From: Alphaproteobacteria bacterium
Lineage (GTDB): Bacteria; Pseudomonadota; Alphaproteobacteria; JANSWW01
NCBI GenBank assembly: GCA_024743275.1
Contig: JANSWW010000007.1
Coordinates: 215,162-257,830 of the forward strand
Length of the DNA: 42,669 nt
Direction: 5' to 3'
Of the stretch, positions 1-7,214 are shown in pieces. The position numbers were made by a program, and so were the translations under genes. The notes below the pieces were generated by a model. The model ran no database searches and had not been told where the DNA came from. It saw nothing but the letters and a program-made list of their open reading frames with translations. Within the stretch, counting starts at the first letter, position 1. Each line of letters starts with the position of its first letter.

Positions 1-168
1 ATTGGAGCGGGAGACGCCCAGCGCCTGGACGATATCGTCCGCGTTGAGCGGCCGGTCGGTGATGAACAGCAGCGCATAGATCTGTCCGACGGTGCGGTTG
101 ATCCCCCATCGGGATCCCATTTCACCGAAGTGAAGGACGAATTCCTGCTGTAACGGTGGGAGGTCCAT
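1..168 (-). CDS. GbsR/MarR-type transcriptional regulator, N-terminal part (cut by window edge)
   Basis: The minus strand reads from an ATG at 168 off the left edge, giving 56 residues that begin MDLPPLQQEFVLHFGEMGSR. The segment WGINRTVGQIYALLFITDRPLNADDIVQALGVSRSN has the layout of the GbsR/MarR winged-helix family: a first helix containing GxxWG, then a YALL(Y/F) helix, then a helix-turn-helix with LGVSRSN as the start of the recognition helix. Family members are small dimeric repressors. The C-terminal part lies outside the window, so effector and target cannot be judged. A strong palindrome at 230-251 lies about 60 bases upstream of the start and is a plausible autoregulatory operator. 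The family call is good; the function is unknown. Confidence 0.7.
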   Translation of the reverse strand, partial: MDLPPLQQEFVLHFGEMGSRWGINRTVGQIYALLFITDRPLNADDIVQALGVSRSN

Positions 169-229
169 GTCTCAGCCCCGCGGCTCCCGGATGGCATCGG
201 CCTTGGTCGACCGTTTTGCCTAGTTCCGA

Positions 230-251
230 ATTTTCAGTTATTTCTGAAAAT
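230..251. promoter_or_regulatory. Palindrome upstream of the GbsR/MarR gene, candidate operator
   Basis: A perfect 8-base inverted repeat, ATTTTCAG-N6-CTGAAAAT, sits in an AT-rich island between the partial regulator (start at 168) and the small ORF at 321. No T tract follows it on either strand, so it is not a convincing terminator. Its size and symmetry suit a dimeric winged-helix protein. That the neighbouring regulator binds it is inference. Confidence 0.5.
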
Positions 252-320
252 AGTGTTTGCAAGAAAATCGGCAAGCCGATTCGGTCTTGCTGCGCTGCGA
301 CATATTGGGCGGAGGAAAGT

Positions 321-365
321 ATGAAGAAGGTCGTGCCGCCTATGGATCGTCGGCGGCCGACATGA
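321..365 (+). CDS. Possible 14-codon small ORF with a good ribosome binding site
   Basis: ATG at 321 is preceded by GGCGGAGGAAAGT, a GGAGG five to six bases before the start. The ORF encodes MKKVVPPMDRRRPT and stops at 365. It lies downstream of the palindrome at 230-251, on the strand opposite to both flanking genes. It could be a leader peptide or unrecognised small protein, or simply a chance Shine-Dalgarno/ATG pair. No family is recognised. Confidence 0.2.
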   Translation: MKKVVPPMDRRRPT

Positions 366-415
366 CCTCAACGACGGTGGGGGCCGATCTCCGCAGCCCC
401 CGTTTCGTTGGGCAT

Positions 416-443
416 AAAAAAAGCCGGTCAGCTTGCGGCTGAC
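416..443 (-). terminator. Rho-independent terminator overlapping the end of the DUF465 gene
   Basis: On the minus strand the inverted repeat GTCAGC-N5-GCTGAC (443 to 427) is followed by CCGGC and a run of seven T (422 to 416). The TGA stop of the DUF465 gene (428-430) lies inside the 3' arm. Stem plus T tract is the classic intrinsic terminator form. Confidence 0.65.
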
Positions 444-595
444 AGGCGGTTCATTTCATCTTTGAGGGCGAGCTTTCGCCTTTTCAGATCTTTGATTGTT
501 GCCGGATTCGGGAGCGGTCGGGCCGTTTCTTGATCCAGTTCCTGCTCTAAATGTTGGTGACGGGCGCGAAGTGATTCGAGGCGGTCACTTAACAT
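428..595 (-). CDS. DUF465 (YdcH-like) small protein, copy 1
   Basis: A 55-codon gene on the minus strand, too short for usual ORF cutoffs, starting at ATG 595 with an excellent ribosome binding site (AAAGGAGGT, five bases before the start). It encodes MLSDRLESLRARHQHLEQEL followed by a helix ending IKDLKRRKLALKDEMNRL. The pattern of an N-terminal helix, a short break, then LKRRKLxLKDEMxRL defines the DUF465/YdcH family: small helical-hairpin proteins of unknown function common in proteobacteria. A paralogue (924-1142) is divergently encoded 330 bases away. The terminator at 416-443 overlaps its stop. Family assignment is firm; biochemical role unknown. Confidence 0.8.
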   Translation of the reverse strand: MLSDRLESLRARHQHLEQELDQETARPLPNPATIKDLKRRKLALKDEMNRLSAAS

Positions 596-923
596 GCATA
601 CCTCCTTTTCCGGTTAGCAACGAAGGGGGCGTTTCCAATCGAAACGCCATCCGGACTCCATAGCGTAATCATGAAATTCGGCTTTTCAAATCGATTTCGC
701 TCTGTCCAAAGGGGTGGGACGATCTCATTTGCCGAAAATCGAATGGTCGTGCGGCATCGCACCCAGGGCCGCGGAATTTGCCGCCCCTTGATCGGCAAAG
801 GCTTGCAAGCCCGCGCCGGCTCCCGTACATCCGTGCGTCTACGCATTGCACAAAATGCCAAAAAGCGTAACAAAGTTGATCCAATCGTGCGCCGCACCCC
901 CCGAGGCCGGCAGCTCTGGAGAT
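596..923. other. Divergent intergenic region between two DUF465 genes
   Basis: A stretch of 328 bases with no convincing gene in any frame. It should hold the promoters of both DUF465 genes and perhaps of purEK. It contains AT-richer patches around 672-690 and 845-880. I see no clear -35/-10 pair, no long inverted repeat and no terminator. Confidence 0.4.
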
Positions 924-1142
924 ATGGCAGTCCCGCCGATGGATGAAGCGACCCAAGTTCTGCAGGAGCGTCTCGAAGGTCTGCGCGTCGAACACCGCGA
1001 TCTCGACGAGGTGATTTCCCGGCTAATGGAAGCGTCGCCCTACGACTTGCTCCAGATCCAACGGCTGAAGAAGCGGAAGCTCATGCTCAAGGATCAAATG
1101 AACCGGATCGAGTCGCAGCTTCTGCCGGACATCATCGCCTGA
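924..1142 (+). CDS. DUF465 (YdcH-like) small protein, copy 2
   Basis: The C-terminal half reads [20 protein letters not shown], directly comparable to LKRRKLALKDEMNRL in the divergent copy at 428-595. The N-terminal helix [19 protein letters not shown] matches the first family helix. The start is uncertain: ATG 924 gives 72 residues but its GGAG is only two bases away, and ATG 939 (MDEATQ) gives 67. An in-frame ATG at 846 would add a tail unlike the family. purE begins 41 bases downstream on the same strand, so co-transcription is possible. The function of the family is unknown. Confidence 0.75.
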   Translation: MAVPPMDEATQVLQERLEGLRVEHRDLDEVISRLMEASPYDLLQIQRLKKRKLMLKDQMNRIESQLLPDIIA

Positions 1143-1183
1143 TCCGTCCCGCCATACTCTTAAAACAGCGAAAGGGAGCGTCC

Positions 1184-1714
1184 ATGGCTCCTTCCTCCCC
1201 CTCTTCCTCCGCTTCTTCCGTTCCCTCGGTCGGTGTCGTCATGGGCAGCCAGTCCGATTGGCCGACCATGAAGGAAGCGGTCACGATCCTCGAAACCCTC
1301 GGTGTACCGGTGGAGGCCAGGATCGTTTCCGCCCACCGGACGCCGAAGCGGATGGTGGAGTATGCCGAGGCCGCCCGGGAGCGGGGCCTGAAGGTCATCA
1401 TCGCCGGGGCCGGCGGGGCCGCCCATCTCCCCGGCATGATCGCCTCGATGACCACCCTGCCCGTGCTCGGCGTGCCGGTTCAGTCCAAGGCGTTGAGCGG
1501 CATGGACAGCCTGCTGTCCATCGTTCAGATGCCCGGCGGTATCCCGGTGGGTACGCTGGCGATCGGCACGGCCGGTGCGAAGAATGCCGGGCTGCTCGCG
1601 GCCTCCATCGTCTCCCTTTCGGACGCGGATGTCGCCGAGAGGCTCGCCACGCTGCGGGCGGAGCAGACCGCCTCCATCGCCGAGGTTCCCGTCGACCCGG
1701 TGGACCCGCAATGA
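1184..1714 (+). CDS. purE: PurE, N5-carboxyaminoimidazole ribonucleotide mutase
   Basis: A 176-residue cytoplasmic enzyme of de novo purine synthesis that converts N5-CAIR to 4-carboxy-AIR. After a low-complexity Ser/Pro N-terminus (residues 2-14), the class I PurE signatures appear in order: [13 protein letters not shown] (phosphate and substrate binding), [11 protein letters not shown] with the catalytic-region His, [14 protein letters not shown], and [36 protein letters not shown]. Its length is slightly above the usual 160-170 because of the Ser-rich leader. AAAGGGAG lies about six bases before ATG 1184. Its TGA overlaps the ATG of purK (ATGA), implying translational coupling. Confidence 0.96.
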   Translation: MAPSSPSSSASSVPSVGVVMGSQSDWPTMKEAVTILETLGVPVEARIVSAHRTPKRMVEYAEAARERGLKVIIAGAGGAAHLPGMIASMTTLPVLGVPVQSKALSGMDSLLSIVQMPGGIPVGTLAIGTAGAKNAGLLAASIVSLSDADVAERLATLRAEQTASIAEVPVDPVDPQ

Positions 1715-2799
1715 CGGGCGCGTTTCCGGAACAAGGCGGCGTGATCGGTCCCGGGGCCCGCATCGGCATTCTCGGGGGCGGCCAGTTGGGCCGCATGACG
1801 GCGCTGGCGGCCGCCCGGCTCGGCTACTCCTGCGTCATCCTCAGCGATGTGGCGGACGCTCCGGCGGCGCAGGTCGCCATGGCGGTGGTCGCCGATTATA
1901 CCGACCCGGATGCCCTCGAGCGCTTCGCCGGCATGGTCGATGTGGTGACCCTGGAATTCGAGAACATCCCCCTGGAAACGTTGGCAAGACTGGAGGGCCA
2001 CGTCTCGGTCCGTCCCGGCCCCGCCGTGCTGCGGGTGGCCCAGGACCGGCTGCTGGAGAAGACCTTCGCCAATGAGAACGGCGTCCCGACGGCCCCCTTC
2101 CACGCGGTCGATTCCGTTGCCGATCTCGAGGCTGGCATCGCGGCGCTCGGCCGCCCGGCGGTCCTCAAGACCCGGCGCTTTGGCTATGACGGCAAGGGAC
2201 AGGTGACGATCCGGGAGGGCGACGATCTCGCCGCGGCCTATGACGCCATCGGCCGGCAGCCGGCCATTCTCGAAGGTTTTATCGCCTTCGAAAAAGAGGT
2301 CTCGGTGATCGGCGCCCGGACGGCCGACGGCCGCACCTCGGTCTTCCCCGTCGTCGAGAACCAGCATCAGAACCATATTCTGAAACGGACCGTCGCGCCG
2401 GCCGAGATCGAAGACGAGACCGCGCGCCTGGCCCACCACGCGACCCTTCGGCTGATGGAGGCCATGGAGGTGGTCGGGCTGCTCGCGGTGGAGATGTTCG
2501 TCACGCCGGAGGGCGACATTCTGATGAACGAGGTCGCTCCCCGGCCCCATAACTCCGGCCATTGGAGCCAGGACGGCGCCGAGACCGACCAGTTCGAACA
2601 GCTCGTCCGGGCGGTGTGTGGATTACCCCTTGGCTCGACGCGCGTGCGGACCCCGACGGTGATGGAGAACCTGCTGGGCGACGAGGTGAATGCCTGGCCG
2701 AGCCTGCTCGCCGCCCCGGGCGCGAAGCTCCATCTCTACGGCAAATCGGCGGTGAAGCCGGGCCGCAAGATGGGCCATGTCAACCGCCTGAAGGGCTGA
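1711..2799 (+). CDS. purK: PurK, N5-carboxyaminoimidazole ribonucleotide synthase
   Basis: A 362-residue ATP-grasp enzyme that makes N5-CAIR from AIR, bicarbonate and ATP, feeding PurE. The N-terminal nucleotide-binding-like motif is [21 protein letters not shown]. The ATP-grasp core includes [29 protein letters not shown], and the metal-binding stretch [25 protein letters not shown]. The start is ATG 1711, which overlaps the purE stop by four bases. The same open frame extends far upstream (to 1258) inside purE, but that part is antisense-like Arg/Gly-rich sequence and not real. It ends ten bases from the convergent COQ9-like gene. Confidence 0.96.
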   Translation: MTGAFPEQGGVIGPGARIGILGGGQLGRMTALAAARLGYSCVILSDVADAPAAQVAMAVVADYTDPDALERFAGMVDVVTLEFENIPLETLARLEGHVSVRPGPAVLRVAQDRLLEKTFANENGVPTAPFHAVDSVADLEAGIAALGRPAVLKTRRFGYDGKGQVTIREGDDLAAAYDAIGRQPAILEGFIAFEKEVSVIGARTADGRTSVFPVVENQHQNHILKRTVAPAEIEDETARLAHHATLRLMEAMEVVGLLAVEMFVTPEGDILMNEVAPRPHNSGHWSQDGAETDQFEQLVRAVCGLPLGSTRVRTPTVMENLLGDEVNAWPSLLAAPGAKLHLYGKSAVKPGRKMGHVNRLKG

Positions 2800-2809
2800 C
2801 GTTCCAGTT

Positions 2810-3454
2810 TCAGGACCGGGCGGCGCCCCGCCGGAAGGCGCGGGCGAATCGGCCCGGGTTAGGCGCCATGGCGGCGATCCGGTCGGTCAGCTTCGGGATC
2901 TGCATGACATTTTCGATACGCCGTGCCAGGAATGCCCAGGTCGCTTCGTGGTCGGGCGAGGAATCCTGCAGCCAATAGAGCAGCGTCGACGAATAGACCC
3001 CGGCTAGAAGGCCGCGCTTGGTGTAGAAGTTGAAATCCGTCGACCGGTCGCCGCAGACATGCCAGATCGTGTCCACCGTCCGGTACAAGGTCTTGGCCGC
3101 GCTCGCCGAGCGGAACGGCAGGCCGAACCAACTCAGGGTGCGGCGGACGGTTTCCACCTCGTCCTCGGCCATTTCAAGCCGGCTCCGGACCGCGAAGGCG
3201 ATGCGGTCACGGATCCGCATTTCGCCTAGGTCCGTCTCTTTCAGCTTCTCCTCGAGGTCCCGGTCCCGTTTGTCGAGATAGTATTCGACCATCTGCGGGA
3301 TCCCGATCGGGAACAGGCCGTCGACCTCGATCATGCTGAGATTTGTGTCCTCGGCGGCGAGCCTGACCGCGGCCCGGCTCCAGCCGTCGAACGGAATGTG
3401 CGGGACCAGGGCTTCGATAAAGCGGTCGGCATCGGGATGGGGAATGGGACGCAT
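2810..3454 (-). CDS. COQ9 family protein
   Basis: A 214-residue protein matching the bacterial COQ9 family: FDGWSRAAVRLAAED, then DGLFPIGIPQMVEYYLDKRD, and the C-terminal segment KTLYRTVDTIWHVCGDRSTDFNFYTKR-GLLAGVYSSTLLYWLQD, the most conserved part of COQ9. In mitochondria COQ9 is a TetR-fold lipid-binding protein that presents ubiquinone intermediates to COQ7. Alphaproteobacterial homologues presumably support ubiquinone biosynthesis too, though this is less tested. AAGGA lies eight bases before ATG 3454. It is directly downstream of def (36-base gap, same strand), so the two are probably co-transcribed. Confidence 0.88.
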   Translation of the reverse strand: MRPIPHPDADRFIEALVPHIPFDGWSRAAVRLAAEDTNLSMIEVDGLFPIGIPQMVEYYLDKRDRDLEEKLKETDLGEMRIRDRIAFAVRSRLEMAEDEVETVRRTLSWFGLPFRSASAAKTLYRTVDTIWHVCGDRSTDFNFYTKRGLLAGVYSSTLLYWLQDSSPDHEATWAFLARRIENVMQIPKLTDRIAAMAPNPGRFARAFRRGAARS

Positions 3455-3490
3455 GGGGGATTCCTTTTCTCTCGGCCTTGTTCCGGGCGC

Positions 3491-4081
3491 TCAGCCTCTT
3501 GCCGCTTCCGTCTCGACTTCCGTCTCGGCTTCCGTCTTGACGGGCCGCTGGGCGCGGGCGAGATCGGACAGTTCCTCGTTGAACCCGAACAGGCGCATAT
3601 CCTCCATCCGCATGGGATAGAGAATGCCTTCCAGGTGGTCGTATTCATGCTGGAAAACGCGGGCGTGGAAACCGCCGGTCTCCACTTCGACGCGGTTTCC
3701 GTCCATATCCGTCCCGCGATACCGGATCCGTTCGGGCCGGGGCACGGCTCCCCTCAGGCCTGGGATCGACAGGCACCCCTCCCAGATCACGGACTGTTCC
3801 GTGCCGATCGGTTCCCAGCTCGGGTTGAGCAGCGCCTTCATGGTGAAGGGGGGATCCTGCTCCTCCGTGTCGAGGGATCGGCCCGGCGGGACCGAGTAGA
3901 CGAAGACCCGCTTCAGAACGCCGATCTGTGGCGCGGCCAGACCGGCGCCGCCGACGGAGGCGACGGTGTCCATAAGGTCCTGGACGAGATCCTTGACCTC
4001 GGGATCGTCATGGTTGGGAACCGGGTCGGAAACGGCGAGCAGCCTCGGGTCCCCCATGCGGATGATGTCGCGAATAGCCAT
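3491..4081 (-). CDS. def: Peptide deformylase
   Basis: A 196-residue metalloenzyme that removes the formyl group from nascent proteins. The three family motifs are present in order: GAGLAAPQIG (GxGLAAxQ), EGCLSIPG (EGCLS, with the metal-ligand Cys) and HEYDHLEG (HExDH, two metal-ligand His and the catalytic Glu). I prefer ATG 4081 (MAIRDIIRMGDPRLL), which matches the family N-terminus. The open frame continues 24 codons upstream to 4153, but that sequence lies in the divergent promoter region of rpsU. The C-terminus has a Glu/Thr-rich tail (KTEAETEVETEAARG) that is probably disordered. Confidence 0.95.
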   Translation of the reverse strand: MAIRDIIRMGDPRLLAVSDPVPNHDDPEVKDLVQDLMDTVASVGGAGLAAPQIGVLKRVFVYSVPPGRSLDTEEQDPPFTMKALLNPSWEPIGTEQSVIWEGCLSIPGLRGAVPRPERIRYRGTDMDGNRVEVETGGFHARVFQHEYDHLEGILYPMRMEDMRLFGFNEELSDLARAQRPVKTEAETEVETEAARG

Positions 4082-4155
4082 GACCGTGATATATGCCAGG
4101 GCGGCGGGTCCGCCAAGCGTGCCGTTGAGCCGCGGGAGAGCGGGTTGGGGCAAGA

Positions 4156-4185
4156 TTGCTGTTCACAGAGCGCGCCTCCTATGAT
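4156..4185 (+). promoter_or_regulatory. Probable sigma-70 promoter of rpsU
   Basis: TTGCTG (4156-4161), an 18-base spacer, and TATGAT (4180-4185) form a near-consensus promoter facing rpsU. It sits in the def-rpsU divergent gap and would give a leader of roughly 90 bases before the GTG start at 4281. Confidence 0.5.
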
Positions 4186-4195
4186 ACTAACGCCG

Positions 4196-4229
4196 CTTCC
4201 GGCAGGAAGGAGCTGCACCGGCTCCCTTT
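4196..4229 (+). promoter_or_regulatory. Two adjacent small hairpins in the rpsU leader, possible attenuator
   Basis: CTTCC-GGCA-GGAAG (4196-4209) abuts GGAGC-N7-GCTCC (4209-4225), and the second hairpin is followed by CTTTT. The two stems share base 4209. A GC-rich stem followed by four T looks like a weak intrinsic terminator inside the leader of a ribosomal protein gene. Attenuation is inference; a chance structure is possible. Confidence 0.3.
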
Positions 4230-4280
4230 TGTCGTCCCAAACCCATTGAGATGGCTAGATCCGAAGGAGTGATTCAAACC

Positions 4281-4484
4281 GTGCAAGTCAGCGTCCGCGA
4301 TAACAATGTCGATCAAGCCCTCCGCGCGCTTAAGAAGAAGATGCAGCGCGAAGGCATTTTCCGGGAAATGAAACTGCGTCGGAACTACGAGAAGCCGTCC
4401 GAAAAGCGGGCTCGCGAACGCGCCGAAGCCGTGCGCCGTCACCGCAAGCTGCTCCGCAAGCGCCTGGAGCGCGAAGGCTACTAG
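4281..4484 (+). CDS. rpsU: Small ribosomal subunit protein bS21
   Basis: The 67-residue product begins (M)[20 protein letters not shown] and continues through [21 protein letters not shown] into an Arg/Lys-rich tail, the standard alphaproteobacterial bS21. bS21 binds the 30S platform near the anti-Shine-Dalgarno region and helps initiation. I choose GTG at 4281 instead of the in-frame ATG at 4251. Family members start at this Val/Met, and GAAGGAG (4263-4269) lies 11 bases before the GTG but downstream of the ATG, where it cannot serve that ATG. A promoter and leader hairpins lie upstream, and an inverted repeat follows at 4530-4549. Confidence 0.93.
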   Translation: MQVSVRDNNVDQALRALKKKMQREGIFREMKLRRNYEKPSEKRARERAEAVRRHRKLLRKRLEREGY

Positions 4485-4529
4485 GCCTTTCCCGGCCATC
4501 GCATTTCAATTGGGTTTGACGTTTGGTTG

Positions 4530-4549
4530 AGGCCGCCCTTTGGCGGCCT
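4530..4549. terminator. Inverted repeat between convergent rpsU and MFS genes
   Basis: AGGCCGCC-CTTT-GGCGGCCT is a perfect 8-bp GC-rich stem 45 bases after the rpsU stop and 42 bases after the MFS stop. There is only a weak T content on either side, so a bidirectional terminator is likely from position more than from the T tract. Confidence 0.5.
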
Positions 4550-4591
4550 TAAGCCGTTTGGGCTCGGCTCGTCCGCGTCCGTTGGGATCGC

Positions 4592-5821
4592 TCAGGCATT
4601 GGCCTTTCGCCGGGCCAGCAGATAGGCCGCGAAACCGCCGACCGCCACCGACAGGGTCATCAGAACGACGAGATCGTAGCCGCCCACGCCCCACAGGAAG
4701 GAGGCGAGGGTCGGCGCCAGAGCCGAGCCGAGCATGAAGAAGAGGGCAAGCGAGCCCGAGACGGCGCCGAAGCCCTCGCGCCCGAGGAATGCCGCCGTGA
4801 CCGCCGGTTTCATGATGCTGGTGATCCCGGCGGCCGCCCCCTGGAAGAACACGAAGGCGACGATCAGCGCGGGCAGCCCGGCGCCCATCAGCACCAGGAC
4901 CGAGCCGAGGATATAGCCGACGAAGGGGATCATCCCCAAGACGGCGCTGGAGAGGCGATGTTCGACGCTGATCAGCAACAACCGCCCGACCACCTGCATC
5001 GGCCCCAGGGCGGAGGCGAAGAGGATCGCCGTGCCGGCATCGATCATTCGGCTCTCCATCAGCGGCAGCATATGGGCGACCAGAGAGCCGTGATTGAGCG
5101 AGATACCCAGAAAGCCGATGCCGAGGAGGAAGAGGATCGCCTGGCGGTTGGCCTTGGCCCGTTCGCTGAGCGGTTTGTGCGGCGGCGCGTTGGTGCCCCG
5201 GGGCGGGATTTCGTGCTCCGGTCCCCGGCGCAGGCCCCAGGCGTTGAGCATCGCCCCGGCCAGCGCCAGCCCGGCGAACACCAGGAGGGCGCCGCGCCAG
5301 CCGAAGGCCTCGCCCGCGAGATGGGCGATCGGAAAGCTGACGGTCCCGGCGAACCCGGCGACCAGAGTCACCTGGGTGATCGCCCGCCGGGCGCCATCGC
5401 CATAGCGCACGGTCAGCAGCGCGAAGCAGGGCTCGTAGAGGATTGCGGCCATGGTCAGGCCGAGCGCCGCCCATACCGCGTAGAAAGCGAATAGGCTCGT
5501 CACCTGGGATAGGGCGACAAGCAGCGCGGCGGCGATCACCGATCCCGAGACCAGGAGCACTCTTCCATGTCCCCGGTCAATAAGGGCGCCGGTCTTCGGG
5601 GCGGCGAGGCCGGACAGGACCAGGGCCAGGGTGAAGGCCCCGGTGATTTCCGCCTTCGACCAGCCGAAATCCGCCTCCCATCTCGGCAGCAGACCGGCGA
5701 AACTGTAGTAGACGGCGGCCCAGACGATCGTCTGGGCGACGGCGAGCGGCAAGATGCAGGATCTGAACGCGCTGACCGTCGGGCGCCCGGCGACTCCCTG
5801 CGGGCTTTGCGTCCGGGTCAT
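4592..5821 (-). CDS. MFS transporter
   Basis: A 409-residue membrane protein with about twelve hydrophobic segments arranged as two sixes around a charged central loop (RRGPEHEIPPRGTNAPPHKPLSERAKAN, near residues 195-225). The first loop contains FGWSKAEITGAFTLALVLSGLAAPKTGALIDRGHGR. The WSK...GAF...G.L.DR.G pattern resembles the monocarboxylate/oxalate-antiporter-like branch of the major facilitator superfamily. Substrate unknown. Its ATG overlaps the stop of the upstream histidine kinase by four bases (ATGA), so it is probably translated from the same mRNA. The kinase could control its own transporter partner, but no response regulator lies nearby. Confidence 0.85.
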   Translation of the reverse strand: MTRTQSPQGVAGRPTVSAFRSCILPLAVAQTIVWAAVYYSFAGLLPRWEADFGWSKAEITGAFTLALVLSGLAAPKTGALIDRGHGRVLLVSGSVIAAALLVALSQVTSLFAFYAVWAALGLTMAAILYEPCFALLTVRYGDGARRAITQVTLVAGFAGTVSFPIAHLAGEAFGWRGALLVFAGLALAGAMLNAWGLRRGPEHEIPPRGTNAPPHKPLSERAKANRQAILFLLGIGFLGISLNHGSLVAHMLPLMESRMIDAGTAILFASALGPMQVVGRLLLISVEHRLSSAVLGMIPFVGYILGSVLVLMGAGLPALIVAFVFFQGAAAGITSIMKPAVTAAFLGREGFGAVSGSLALFFMLGSALAPTLASFLWGVGGYDLVVLMTLSVAVGGFAAYLLARRKANA

Positions 5822-7170
5822 GGCAGCAGGCGGTCGGCCGGCAAGGTGAACAGAACCGTGGTGCCCCGGCCCGCTTCGCTCTCCAGGGTCACGTCGCCAC
5901 CGTGGAGCCGGGCGAGTTTACGCGACAGGGGCAGGCCCAGGCCGACGCCGATGGCCGTCGTCTTGAGGGCGTTCGGCGTTCGGGTGAAGGGCTCGAAAAT
6001 CTCGCTCTGCTCGTGCTCGGATATCCCGTCGCCGGAGTTGTGAAGGGCGATCTCGACGGTATCCGGTCCGATTCGGGTTGCGATCTCCACCTGTCCCTCC
6101 GCCGGCGTATAGCGTATCGCGTTGACGACCAGGTGGTTGAGGATCTGTTGGATCTTGTGCTGGTCGCCCCGCACCCGGATCGCATCATGACGGTCCGGCA
6201 AGATCAATGTCAGTTTCTTCCGATCACTTTCTCCACGGAAGAGGGCGACGGCCCGGTCGATCGCGGCCATGATATCGACTTTTGCTTCCGTGACGGTGAC
6301 GCCGCCCGCCTCCAGCCGGGTCACGTCCAGGATCTCGTTGATGAGCTTCAGCAGGCTGTTGCCGCTGTCGTCGATATGCTGGGTATAGGTCAGCATGTCG
6401 CCGTTCGCGCCCTTGGCCTTCAACTCGTGGCGCAGCAGTTCGGAGAAGCCGAGAATGGCATTGAGCGGGGTGCGCAGTTCGTGGCTCACCGCCATGAGAA
6501 AGGCCGACTTCGCCTTACTTAGACTCTCCGCCTCTTCACGCAACTGGCCGATTTCGACCAGTGTGGTGACCTGCTGGACGAAGGTGACATAGGCGCTCCG
6601 GACGGCGAGCACCAGGAACAGCATATAGCCGAGGCCCATGGCGAAGATCAGATGCGCGATCACGCTGTCGACCGTCAGCAGGGTCGCCATGGACGGCAGC
6701 ATCAATCCGCCGATGAAGGCAAAGGCGGCCGAGGGCAGGGGATAGGTTGCGATCGCCCCGCCGGCGGCGTTGCCGGTGATGATGAAACACAACAGCAGCA
6801 GGACCAGATCGTTGTCCGCCGGCATGTAATAGGCGCAAAAGACGCCCCACAGAATACCAATGGCCCCGGCGGTGACGGTGCCGCTGCGGCGGATTCGAAC
6901 GGGCGCGGATCGCGGCCGCGGCCGATCCCTGTTTTTCCACCATCCGAAAATACCTTGGAGGGCGAAGGCGTAGAAGGCCAGCATCCAGAACAGCAACTCG
7001 GTGCCGTGATAGGGCCAGAGCAGGATGACGGCGAGGGTGCTGTTGACGAAGTGGGCGGCGGAACTGATGAAGCGTTGGCGGCTCAGAAAAACCAGGCGCT
7101 CGATGTCGAGCTCTTTCTCGACCGCGCCGGTCAGAGGGCCCCCGAACCCCATGCGATGCCAGTCTGCCAT
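5818..7170 (-). CDS. Membrane sensor histidine kinase with altered G1 box
   Basis: A 450-residue kinase. Residues about 35-195 hold roughly six hydrophobic segments (membrane sensor). A short coiled linker (EIGQLREEAESLSKAKSAF) leads to the H box SHELRTPLNAILGFSELL with phospho-acceptor His230. The N box is LVVNAIRYTP and the G2 box is GVGLGLPLSRKL. The G1 box reads HNSGDGI where most kinases have (R/K)DTGxGI, so the adenine-contacting Asp is Asn here and a Gly-Asp-Gly follows. It may still bind ATP, or act more as a phosphatase or sensor. It is coupled to the MFS gene downstream (4-base overlap) and follows pntB by 44 bases. No cognate response regulator is in the window. Confidence 0.88.
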   Translation of the reverse strand: MADWHRMGFGGPLTGAVEKELDIERLVFLSRQRFISSAAHFVNSTLAVILLWPYHGTELLFWMLAFYAFALQGIFGWWKNRDRPRPRSAPVRIRRSGTVTAGAIGILWGVFCAYYMPADNDLVLLLLCFIITGNAAGGAIATYPLPSAAFAFIGGLMLPSMATLLTVDSVIAHLIFAMGLGYMLFLVLAVRSAYVTFVQQVTTLVEIGQLREEAESLSKAKSAFLMAVSHELRTPLNAILGFSELLRHELKAKGANGDMLTYTQHIDDSGNSLLKLINEILDVTRLEAGGVTVTEAKVDIMAAIDRAVALFRGESDRKKLTLILPDRHDAIRVRGDQHKIQQILNHLVVNAIRYTPAEGQVEIATRIGPDTVEIALHNSGDGISEHEQSEIFEPFTRTPNALKTTAIGVGLGLPLSRKLARLHGGDVTLESEAGRGTTVLFTLPADRLLP

Positions 7171-7214
7171 AGGGTTCGGGGTCCGTCCTTCGAGATGCTA
7201 GATCATGCGGAAGA

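Noticed and set aside
4251..4280. ATG 4251 as the rpsU start
   Set aside because: The Shine-Dalgarno lies downstream of this ATG and the extra ten residues are absent from typical bS21; GTG 4281 fits better.
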